Assembly: GCA_029263015.1 (NCBI GenBank)
Contig: JAJCYI010000163.1
Coordinates: forward strand, 117,057-181,056
DNA: 64,000 nucleotides
From: Saprospiraceae bacterium
Lineage (GTDB): Bacteria > Bacteroidota > Bacteroidia > Chitinophagales > Saprospiraceae
Reading direction: 5' to 3'
The stretch's first letter is position 1. Each line of letters begins with the position of its first letter. Below the pieces are notes generated by a model. That model was not told the origin of the DNA, searched no databases, and worked only from the letters and a program-made list of their open reading frames with translations. The position numbers were made by a program, and so were the translations under genes. Below, piece after piece: positions 7,547 through 15,625 of this stretch.

Positions 7547-8971
7547 ATGAATGCTATCATTGGAAGACAAAGAGAAATAAAGAGCTTGGAAAAGGTTGCA
7601 GTGAGCACGAAGTCTGAATTTGTAGCCATATACGGAAGGAGGAGGGTTGGAAAGACTTTTTTGGTTAGGGAATATTTCCAATACGACTTTGACTTCCAAC
7701 TGACCGGATTGGCAAATGCCAATACCTACCAACAACTTATCAATTTTCATACGGCCTTGTCAAGACAATCTGAAGTTGAAATGGATTCAGTCCCACCTAA
7801 TTGGTTTGAGGCATTTCAAAGATTGGTTGACCATATCGAAAGAATAAATGAAGCACGCAAAAAAATCATCTTTCTCGATGAACTGCCTTGGATGGACACT
7901 GCCCGCTCCGACTTTTTAATAGCACTGGAACATTTTTGGAACAGTTGGGCCACTAACAGAAGGGATGTCATACTCATTACTTGCGGATCAGCCGCCTCGT
8001 GGATGGTCAACACACTCATTAATAATACTGGCGGTTTACACAACAGGGTAACCGAACGGATTAAGATCGAACCTTTCACATTGCGGGAAGCTGAATTAAT
8101 GTTAAAAGTGAGGAACAATGTGCTCGATCGATACCAAATACTGCAATTGTATATGGTAATGGGCGGGATACCATTTTACCTTGATGCAGTTTCTCCAGAA
8201 ATGAGTGCTTCACAAAATATCGAAGAAATGTGCTTCCGGAAAAATGGACTGCTCGTCTCAGAATACCGGCACTTATTCCACTCCCTTTTTAAGAACGCAT
8301 CAAGACATGAAGCAGTCGTTACTGCACTGTCATCTAAAGCTATGGGATTGACACGCAAAGAACTTATCAATGCCACGGGCCTCCATACGGGTGGCAGCAC
8401 AACCAAGGTATTAAACGAACTAGAAGAAAGTGGTTTTTTGTCTCGATACACCCCTTTTAATAAAAAATCAAGGGAAACCATTTACCGGCTATCAGATTTT
8501 TACAGCCTATTTTATCTAAAATTTATCAAGAACAATACAAACTATGATGAGGGGGTTTGGGTAAATACAATCGACCATCCTTCCCACCGAGCGTGGACCG
8601 GTTATACTTTTGAACAAGTATGTTTGGCACATATTTCACAAATAAAAAAGGAGCTGGGTATCAGCGGGATTTACAGCCAATCTTGTTCATGGAAGAGTTC
8701 CCAGTCGAATGGTGGTGCACAGATAGACCTAGTGATTGACAGGAGGGATCGAGTTGTGAATTTATGCGAAATAAAATATTCAATAAATGCCTTTTCCATC
8801 AACAAATCTTATGCAGATAACCTCCGCAATAAAATAGCAATTTTCAGAAATGAAACCAAAACCCAAAAGGCCATTTTCCTGACTATGATAACCACATTTG
8901 GGTTACATAGAAATGAATATTCCTCATCTGTTGTACAAAATGAAATGAAGATGGATGCCCTGTTTCAATAA
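7547..8971 (+). CDS. AAA ATPase with DUF234/PD-(D/E)XK-like C-terminus
   Basis: 474 residues. The N-terminus has an ATPase domain with Walker A GRRRVGKT (about 28-35) and Walker B KIIFLDELPWMD (about 105-116); the GSAASWM motif near 148 is a sensor-like element of the archaeal-ATPase family. A winged-helix-like segment follows (about 255-310: MGLTRKELINATGLHTGG). The C-terminal part has IDLVIDRRDRVVNLCEIKYS, an Asp...Glu-x-Lys arrangement as in PD-(D/E)XK nucleases. Such proteins are common in Bacteroidota and their role is unclear; defence or mobile-element links have been suggested for relatives. It stands 26 bases before the nucleotidase gene. Confidence 0.85.
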   Translation: MNAIIGRQREIKSLEKVAVSTKSEFVAIYGRRRVGKTFLVREYFQYDFDFQLTGLANANTYQQLINFHTALSRQSEVEMDSVPPNWFEAFQRLVDHIERINEARKKIIFLDELPWMDTARSDFLIALEHFWNSWATNRRDVILITCGSAASWMVNTLINNTGGLHNRVTERIKIEPFTLREAELMLKVRNNVLDRYQILQLYMVMGGIPFYLDAVSPEMSASQNIEEMCFRKNGLLVSEYRHLFHSLFKNASRHEAVVTALSSKAMGLTRKELINATGLHTGGSTTKVLNELEESGFLSRYTPFNKKSRETIYRLSDFYSLFYLKFIKNNTNYDEGVWVNTIDHPSHRAWTGYTFEQVCLAHISQIKKELGISGIYSQSCSWKSSQSNGGAQIDLVIDRRDRVVNLCEIKYSINAFSINKSYADNLRNKIAIFRNETKTQKAIFLTMITTFGLHRNEYSSSVVQNEMKMDALFQ

Positions 8972-8996
8972 AAAGACCAAAAGAAGCTAAACCAAT

Positions 8997-9563
8997 ATGA
9001 CTTTAATTCCATCCAACATTATCTCCCGCAAACGCATCGCCCTCGACATGGATGAAGTGATCGCGGACGTGACCCCGAAGTTTTTAGATTATTATGAAAA
9101 GGACACAGGGACACCTATTGAAAAAGAAATGTTCTGGGGGCGGAAAGTCTATGAAATGCCAGGCGGCGAACACATCCGCGATTATCTCCACGAACCCGGT
9201 TTTTTTGCAGACCTACCTGTGATGGAAAACAGCCAAGAAGTGGTCCGGTGGCTGCACGGGCATTATGACATTTTCGTTGTAAGCGCAGCCATGGAGTTCC
9301 GCAATTCATTGCCTGACAAGCGGGATTGGATGCAAAAGCATTTCCCATTTATTCATTGGAAAAACATTGTTTTCTGTGGTGACAAAAGCATCATTCAAGC
9401 CGATTACATGATCGACGACCACGTGAAGAACCTCATCGCTTTCAAAGGAAAAGGCCTGCTCTATACAGCTACCCATAACATTACTGAAGACCGCTTCGCC
9501 CGAGTGGACAATTGGCTTGAGGTGAGGACATTTTTTGAAAAAGAACTGTCTGCCAAGAGGTGA
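8997..9563 (+). CDS. 5'(3')-deoxyribonucleotidase-like HAD phosphatase
   Basis: 188 residues, matching the NT5C-type deoxyribonucleotidase family of the HAD superfamily. The nucleophile motif is ALDMDEVIADVTPKFLDYY (Asp-x-Asp at about 17-19); motif II is VVSAAMEF near 97; motif III/IV is GDKSIIQADYMIDDHVKNL with acidic Mg ligands near 130-142. These cytosolic enzymes dephosphorylate deoxynucleoside monophosphates and help limit dNTP pools. The length is typical for bacterial members. The stop codon lies inside a strong hairpin. Confidence 0.85.
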   Translation: MTLIPSNIISRKRIALDMDEVIADVTPKFLDYYEKDTGTPIEKEMFWGRKVYEMPGGEHIRDYLHEPGFFADLPVMENSQEVVRWLHGHYDIFVVSAAMEFRNSLPDKRDWMQKHFPFIHWKNIVFCGDKSIIQADYMIDDHVKNLIAFKGKGLLYTATHNITEDRFARVDNWLEVRTFFEKELSAKR

Positions 9564-9590
9564 CACCTTTTCGGAAAGGTGTCACCTCTT
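9555..9590 (+). terminator. Strong hairpin overlapping the nucleotidase stop codon
   Basis: Perfect 16-bp arms (9555-9570 and 9575-9590) with a 4-nt tcgg loop. The coding stop TGA (9561-9563) is inside the left arm. There is no U-run after it, so it may protect the 3' end or be a repeat rather than a Rho-independent terminator. Confidence 0.5.
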
Positions 9591-9594
9591 CCCA

Positions 9595-9650
9595 ACAATG
9601 AAACAATGAAACAATAAAACCATGAAACCATGAAACAGTGAAACCATCTC
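9595..9650 (+). repeat. Short imperfect tandem repeat in the GtrA leader
   Basis: Five to six imperfect copies of an 8-9 base unit (aatgaaac / ccatgaaa) run into the GtrA start. Several out-of-frame ATGs occur in the repeat. Similar simple repeats precede pdhC (30255-30283) and follow the GNAT gene (about 42120-42148). Confidence 0.6.
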
Positions 9651-10057
9651 TCCCACATATAAAAAAACTGTTTATCCTAAAAGCAAGGTACGCCACTGCT
9701 TCTGCTACCGCCACTGCTGTTGATTACCTGCTCTATTTCATCCTACTGCAATTCGGCCTATCAAAAACCTTGGCAAATTTTACCTCTTATCCAGTCGGTG
9801 TCGTTTTCAACTTCATGCTCCAGAAGAAGTACATATTCTCGATGAAACGAGGCTTGCGGAAAACCTTTGTGCTGGCCATGCTGATTTCAGCTGGCGGCTG
9901 GGCGATGAACACGACGCTTTTTGGCCTTTTTATGCAAGTACCATTTTTAGAGACTTACCACTGGTTCGCCAAAATCCTTGTAAATGCGATCATCTTCCTT
10001 TATAATTTTTATGGAAAACGATATGTTTTTGAAAAGCGGTTTATTGAGGTGGATTGA
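9638..10057 (+). CDS. GtrA-family membrane protein
   Basis: 139 residues with four predicted membrane helices (about 18-38, 42-62, 75-98, 106-128) and the GtrA-type pattern RYATASATATAVDYLLYFIL ... NFMLQKKYIF ... YNFYGKRYVF. GtrA proteins are thought to flip polyprenyl-linked sugars or help glycosylate surface polymers. The start is a GTG at 9638; the nearby ATGs are out of frame. There is no glycosyltransferase partner next to it here. Confidence 0.85.
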   Translation: MKPSLPHIKKLFILKARYATASATATAVDYLLYFILLQFGLSKTLANFTSYPVGVVFNFMLQKKYIFSMKRGLRKTFVLAMLISAGGWAMNTTLFGLFMQVPFLETYHWFAKILVNAIIFLYNFYGKRYVFEKRFIEVD

Positions 10058-10199
10058 AAGGAGGGCAATTTTCCTTGTATTAAAGGATCTAAAGCGTTGT
10101 TTGGATGGGGAGTTAATTTAGGATTATTGCAATAGGCATAGTAAACTTATTATCTTTACCGTGAAATTTCTGTTTTAAAATCTGAAATATCACGGTTAC

Positions 10200-11381
10200 A
10201 TGGAATACATTCTCCGCAAGGCAGAACAAAGAATAATCAAATTAGCAGCCTATTTTCCAGCGGTAGCAATAGTTGGGCCCCGTCAGGTAGGTAAAACTTC
10301 TTTGGTGCATGCCATCCGTTCAAAGTTAGACAGACCCTCTGTTTACCTTGACCTCGAAAATCCAGACGACCTGGCCAAAATGGCCAATCCCAGCTTGTTC
10401 CTCGATCCTCTTACCGATCAAACAGTCATCCTTGACGAGGTACAGAAACTCCCTTCCCTCTTTCCCATTTTGCGAGGGATCATTGACCGGCAGCGTCAAC
10501 CGGGTAGGTTCATTTTGTTGGGCAGTGCTTCGCCCGATTTGATCCGGGACACTTCGGAGTCATTGGCTGGGAGGATTGCCTACCATGAATTAACGCCTTT
10601 TTATTTTGACGAAATTGATGCCGTGGCTGACTTCCAGGCACATTGGTTCAGGGGTGGCTTTCCACCTTCTTTGCTGGCACCTGAAGATGAATATGCAAGG
10701 CTGTGGCGACAAAATTTTATTCAGACCTACTTAGAAAGAGATTTGCCTTTGTTGGGACTCAAAGCCGACCCCATTATGACCGGGAGGCTGTGGCGGATGA
10801 TTGCTCACCTGAGCGGCAGCCTGCTCAATATGGAACTGCTGTCGGGATCGCTGGGCATACATGGTACAACCGTAAAAAAATATATTGATTTTTTTGAATC
10901 TGCCTACCTCGTCCGACGCCTCCCGCCTTATTTTAACAATCTCAAAAAGCGTCTGGTCAAAACTCCAAAAATCTATATCAGAGATACTGGAATTTTGCAT
11001 CAACTACTTGGCGTCACTTCTCCGTTTCACCTAGCCGGACACCCCATGTTAGGGGCTTCTTGGGAAACTTATGTAATCGAGCAAGTAGCCGCCATACTGC
11101 CCGACTGGGCAGCAATGTACTTTTATAGGACACATCACGGCAATGAAGTGGATATTGTTATCACAAGAGGAGATAAACCGGAAATATTGATCGAGGTGAA
11201 ATATTCAACGACCCCCAAACCATCAAAAGGATTTTATATCGCCCAATCTGATCTTGGCACTACCAAACAATTTGTGATCTCCCCTGTGGAAACCTCTTTT
11301 TTTTTAAATGTAGATGTACAAGTTATAGGTATTCACCATCTCAAAAAAATATTTGAAGAAAGCCCTTATGATAATACGTGA
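10200..11381 (+). CDS. AAA_14/DUF4143 ATPase
   Basis: 393 residues: ATPase domain with Walker A GPRQVGKTS (about 27-35) and Walker B TVILDEVQKLP (about 77-87), a sensor segment FILLGSASPDLI, and the DUF4143 region from about 180. The C-terminus NEVDIVITRG...ILIEVKYS keeps an Asp...Glu-x-Lys set like PD-(D/E)XK nucleases. It is one of three such ATPases in this window (7547, 10200, 37065); they are paralogous in layout but not closely similar in sequence. The cellular role of the family is poorly defined. The ATG at 10200 is preceded by TATCTTTA, a near-match to the -7 box. Confidence 0.88.
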   Translation: MEYILRKAEQRIIKLAAYFPAVAIVGPRQVGKTSLVHAIRSKLDRPSVYLDLENPDDLAKMANPSLFLDPLTDQTVILDEVQKLPSLFPILRGIIDRQRQPGRFILLGSASPDLIRDTSESLAGRIAYHELTPFYFDEIDAVADFQAHWFRGGFPPSLLAPEDEYARLWRQNFIQTYLERDLPLLGLKADPIMTGRLWRMIAHLSGSLLNMELLSGSLGIHGTTVKKYIDFFESAYLVRRLPPYFNNLKKRLVKTPKIYIRDTGILHQLLGVTSPFHLAGHPMLGASWETYVIEQVAAILPDWAAMYFYRTHHGNEVDIVITRGDKPEILIEVKYSTTPKPSKGFYIAQSDLGTTKQFVISPVETSFFLNVDVQVIGIHHLKKIFEESPYDNT

Positions 11382-11472
11382 ACGCTATTGTTTTTTTGTT
11401 ACTGTTTCGTTCGGACCTTATTTATTTGAACGATCCTTAATCTGTTTCCTCCTAAATAAAAATGGTTGAGAA

Positions 11473-14400
11473 CTACCTGCGCCCCCGCGCCGTACTCGGC
11501 GACACGCCATACTCCTCAAGAAAAATGGTTGAAAAATAATTGGGATTGGTCAAGCCCACTTCGAAGCAAATCTCAGAGACTGACAGATCAGTTGTTTCCA
11601 ATAAGGTTTTGGCTTTCCCCAATCGCTGGGAGCGAATTAAATTAGTAGCCGATTTCCCAGTCAAAGCTTTGAGTTTCCGGAAGAGGTTGGAACGGCTCAT
11701 GTGTACGGCCTTACAAAGTTGGGGCATCCCGAAGTATTCATCGTCCATGTTCTCTCCAATGATTTGGATCACTTTCAATAAAAACGTTTCTTCTTTACCA
11801 GTGGGCTGCGATTTTAAAATATGTTGCAGACTTCCAGCTTTCTGAAACCGTTCCTGCAATCGACGACGCATTCCGATCAGTTGTTCCAGGCGAACCAGCA
11901 ACTCTTCTTTGTGAAATGGCTTGGCCAGATATGCATCGGCCCCATGGGTCAAACCTTCTATTTTAGACCGCTGGTCGGCCTTGGCCGTGAGCAGGATGAT
12001 CGGGATGTGACTGGTGCGCTCGTCCGCCTTGAGTTCCTGGCATAACTCAAAACCGTCTTTTTCGGGCATCATTACATCACTGACAATGATATCGGGTACC
12101 CCTTCAATCGCTTTGTCAATTCCTTCCTGTCCGTCGTTTGCTGTAATGATCTGGTAATGGCTAGTGAGAACGGATGACAAGTAAATGATAACATCTGGAT
12201 TATCCTCTACCAAAAGTACCGAATAGCGGTCGCTGGATTCCACGTTTGGTATTCCAGTAGTCTTTTCGGTATCCAATAGAATAGTAGCAGCAATTGTTTC
12301 TCCCTCAACTTGTACAGTCTCGGGTGATAAATTTTTAACAGTGTTCGTTATTGGTAAGTAAATGCTGAATTTCGTGCCTTCTCCCCATTCACTTTCCACT
12401 TCGATGTCGCCGCCCATTACCTTGACCAGTTCTTTCGACAGCGCCAATCCTATGCCTGTCCCTTCCCCCCGACGGGTGTGCGTATCATCCACCTGATAAA
12501 AACGGTCAAAGATATTGGGCAGGTGTTCAGCTTCAATACCAGGGCCATTGTCATTGACCTGGATAAGCAATTTTGCAGGTTGAGCGTTTTTCTCTTTTTG
12601 GCTTTCTGAAGCAGGCTTCCGGAGGTCAAAGTAAACATCTCCACCTGCTGGCGTAAATTTGATGGCATTCGACAAAAGGTTGGACACGACATTTTGCAGC
12701 TTTTCCCGATCGTGATCCATGAAAAGCTCCCGAAAGTCGGATCGGAAATGCAGGCGGATATCCTTGCTGTCGGCATAAGAATGGAAGGACTCTGTGAGGT
12801 AATGGAAATAACTGACCACATCGCCCAACACCAAATTCAAAGGCATATTTCCCGATTCCAATTTTGACAGGTCAAGCAGTTGGTTGACGAGGTTGAGCAA
12901 TTGCTTGCCGTTTCGGCGAATGAGCCGTGCACCTTCGTTGAACCAGTTTTTGGGGTCTGCTTTCATCTGGTCTATCATTCCGAGGATGACCGTCAGGGGG
13001 GTGCGGAATTCGTGGGTGATGTTGGTGTAGAGGCGTGTTTTAATGGCATCAAGTTCTTTGAGGCGTTGGGTTTCAGCTTGGCCGAGGTGTCGTCGGAGTT
13101 CATATCTACGTATGCCAAATAGCAGCCAAAGTATAGTGAGGATATAGCATAAATAGGCAAAATTGGTTCGGTACCAGGGAGGGTTCACTATAAGTGTAAT
13201 TAATAACCCTTCATTTTCGGGTATCCATTTATTATCCGAATCGGTAACTGAAGCTTTAAAAACATAGGTTTTTGGCGTAAGGTTGGTATAGGTTACTTTT
13301 AGGCCGTCAATGCCTGTTTCCACCCATTCTTTTTCAAAACCTACCAATTGGTGACGATAACGGAGATGGCGATCGTGCGGAAAATTGAGTGCTGCATATT
13401 CAAATGAAATCACATTGTCGCGGTATGGAAGCGTAATTTCTTTGACCAATTCATGTGCTGTATCAAATTTCCGAGGTTTATTTAACACCTTGAAACCAGT
13501 GAGGTAAACTTTTGGCGAAAACGTATCCCGCTGCACCAAATCTGGCTCAAAAACCAGCAAGCCATTTTCCCCGCCAAAAACCAACCTGCCATCTTTTAAC
13601 CTGGTAGTGCTAGTATGGACCAGATTACCAATAGCCTTATTAACGGGGAAACAGTCAAACCCTTTCCAATCATATTTGCATAATTGCACTCCATCGGAAT
13701 ACCATATATTTCCTGATTTATCAGTAATGACACTAAGTACACTTTGAGTGGGCAATCCATTTTTTTTGGTCAAAGTGGAAAGAGATTGTTTTTCAGTATC
13801 AATAACTACAACACCGCCTCTAGTAACTGCCCATATAATGTCATCTGCGACTCTTTTAAATTGATGAAATCTTGACGCTTTAATACCTGCATCCAACTCA
13901 GGTTCAGCGAAAAATCTACCCAACTTTTTGTTAAAATGGCCAACGATGGCAATTCCCTTCAAGTTTAACGAACACCAGATAGTGCCATCAGCGGCTTGTT
14001 CAATATGACCAATAGCATCTTCGGGCAACCAAGGTAAATCATGAGTAGGGTGATACCACTTCCGTTCGGTAGTAATCCGATTGACAGACAAAAGGCCATA
14101 TTTTGAAGAAATCCACAACAATTCATTATCGTGTCCGTCTGCCAATATTTTGATGGGAATAGCTGCCGCAATTGAATCCCCAAGGCCAATCTGACCATAA
14201 GAAGGTCGGCCTTTTTCGAACAAATACAAGCCGTTGGTCAGTGTGATGACCCAAACGTTATGATCCACATCGGTACAAAAATCCTTTATCTCGTCAAGGA
14301 AATATTGCTCGGATGGCTGTAGCACAAGATCAAAATCCCCATCAAGTTTTGGACTATACCCCAACCCCGTACGCAACAAACGAAGCCAAATCCCTCCAGC

Positions 14401-15543
14401 AGAATCTTCCATAACCCGGAAAACAAAATTGTCCTGGCTGGGAGGGCCATTTTGAATTTGGTAAATTGGTAATTTTTTGTCTCGTGCCAGTTCCAACCTA
14501 TTTACACCAATGTTTTCTCCTGTCCATAAATTCCCAAACCTGTCTTTTGCTAACGCATTAATCCCTTTGAACAAATAAGTTGGTTTGCCAGCAATGCGCC
14601 TCAAAGTACCGTCAGGTTGCCGCAACAGCACATGATGCCTGGTAGCAATCCACAATTGGTTTTGATCGTCCAATAACACCTCACGGGGAAGTGATTCATC
14701 AAAGCCAGGCAAAGGCACATTTGTGAAGTGTTCACTTTTTATATCAAATAACCATAAACCACCTGAAGTTACCAGCCATAATGTATCACCAGCGCTTGCT
14801 TCAAGGTCGATTATTCGAAAATCTATATCTTCATTTATGTATTCCTCTGGCATATAATTGAAATTTGAAAAATCATCATTCACACGCCAAAGGCTGTTGG
14901 TGGTAGCTACCCAAATATTTCCCTGACTATCTGCTTTAATGCCCCTGGCACCTGATCTATGCTGATATGCTAATCCAAGATCAATGTCGTCGAATTCACG
15001 GATTAGCTCATCCCCATCTCCGTTCACAACAAACAATTTATCAGTCCCCCCAAGCCATAAGCGATCGTTCTCGTCGTTATAAATTGAATAAATCAAACTC
15101 AACTTGCCGAGCTTGTTCAACAGCTGTCCAGGCAGGCAGGATATCACCTTATCCTTCTCTCTTACATACTTGAAAAGACCATGGGATGTTCCAATCCAGA
15201 TATCACCATTTTCATTTTCCAATAAGGAATAAATGCTCCCAAAAGAAGTGGAGTCTGCACTGCTTGATCTGGTAGGATATGATTTGATCCGATAACCATC
15301 ATATCTATAAAACCCATTTCCTCCGTACCAGATGAAACCATACTGATCTTCGAGAATATCCTGCACCGACGATTCTGAAATTTTATGGGAAATGACCTGC
15401 CGGGAGAGGGTCAATTGCTGGGAGGTTGCAATTAAAGGCAAAAGAAAAAAGAAATGGAACAGCCAAGCCCGTTTCAAAGGGAAGGTATTTGCTTTTACAT
15501 GTGGAGGGAAATTGCTCACATTTGATTCGGTTGGTCTGGTCAA
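11473..15543 (-). CDS. Hybrid two-component regulator (propeller, kinase, receiver, AraC)
   Basis: 1356 residues combining a whole phosphorelay. After an export signal (about 25-42) come two-component-type beta-propeller repeats (about 45-700, e.g. DIWIGTSHGLFKY, GNLWTGENIG), a Y_Y_Y domain (about 715-790), one membrane helix (about 795-815), a histidine-kinase dimerisation domain with THEFRTPL (phospho-His about 845), an HATPase domain (NLLSNAIKFTP, DNGPGI, GTGIGLALS), a receiver domain with SDVMMPEKDGF (phospho-Asp about 1155), and a C-terminal AraC HTH (about 1255-1356). It should sense a periplasmic ligand and control transcription, usually of nearby nutrient-uptake genes. No ATG fits the start; TTG 15543 is used, but a downstream GTG or TTG is possible. 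Confidence 0.93.
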   Translation of the reverse strand: MTRPTESNVSNFPPHVKANTFPLKRAWLFHFFFLLPLIATSQQLTLSRQVISHKISESSVQDILEDQYGFIWYGGNGFYRYDGYRIKSYPTRSSSADSTSFGSIYSLLENENGDIWIGTSHGLFKYVREKDKVISCLPGQLLNKLGKLSLIYSIYNDENDRLWLGGTDKLFVVNGDGDELIREFDDIDLGLAYQHRSGARGIKADSQGNIWVATTNSLWRVNDDFSNFNYMPEEYINEDIDFRIIDLEASAGDTLWLVTSGGLWLFDIKSEHFTNVPLPGFDESLPREVLLDDQNQLWIATRHHVLLRQPDGTLRRIAGKPTYLFKGINALAKDRFGNLWTGENIGVNRLELARDKKLPIYQIQNGPPSQDNFVFRVMEDSAGGIWLRLLRTGLGYSPKLDGDFDLVLQPSEQYFLDEIKDFCTDVDHNVWVITLTNGLYLFEKGRPSYGQIGLGDSIAAAIPIKILADGHDNELLWISSKYGLLSVNRITTERKWYHPTHDLPWLPEDAIGHIEQAADGTIWCSLNLKGIAIVGHFNKKLGRFFAEPELDAGIKASRFHQFKRVADDIIWAVTRGGVVVIDTEKQSLSTLTKKNGLPTQSVLSVITDKSGNIWYSDGVQLCKYDWKGFDCFPVNKAIGNLVHTSTTRLKDGRLVFGGENGLLVFEPDLVQRDTFSPKVYLTGFKVLNKPRKFDTAHELVKEITLPYRDNVISFEYAALNFPHDRHLRYRHQLVGFEKEWVETGIDGLKVTYTNLTPKTYVFKASVTDSDNKWIPENEGLLITLIVNPPWYRTNFAYLCYILTILWLLFGIRRYELRRHLGQAETQRLKELDAIKTRLYTNITHEFRTPLTVILGMIDQMKADPKNWFNEGARLIRRNGKQLLNLVNQLLDLSKLESGNMPLNLVLGDVVSYFHYLTESFHSYADSKDIRLHFRSDFRELFMDHDREKLQNVVSNLLSNAIKFTPAGGDVYFDLRKPASESQKEKNAQPAKLLIQVNDNGPGIEAEHLPNIFDRFYQVDDTHTRRGEGTGIGLALSKELVKVMGGDIEVESEWGEGTKFSIYLPITNTVKNLSPETVQVEGETIAATILLDTEKTTGIPNVESSDRYSVLLVEDNPDVIIYLSSVLTSHYQIITANDGQEGIDKAIEGVPDIIVSDVMMPEKDGFELCQELKADERTSHIPIILLTAKADQRSKIEGLTHGADAYLAKPFHKEELLVRLEQLIGMRRRLQERFQKAGSLQHILKSQPTGKEETFLLKVIQIIGENMDDEYFGMPQLCKAVHMSRSNLFRKLKALTGKSATNLIRSQRLGKAKTLLETTDLSVSEICFEVGLTNPNYFSTIFLEEYGVSPSTARGRR

Positions 15544-15564
15544 AATTAGGGAATTCCTTTATGC

Positions 15565-15603
15565 AAAAAAAATGTCGGCGTGGCGTGGAGTCACACCGAC
15601 ATT
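15565..15603 (-). terminator. Rho-independent terminator after the beta-helix gene
   Basis: On the minus strand, stem aatgtcggtgtg / cgccgacatt type (15592-15603 with 15571-15582) is followed by a run of eight T (15565-15572). It sits between the stop of the 863-residue protein and the start of the regulator, so it ends the former and gives the latter its own transcript. Confidence 0.85.
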
Positions 15604-15625
15604 TGAACCTATTTGGATGTGGGTT

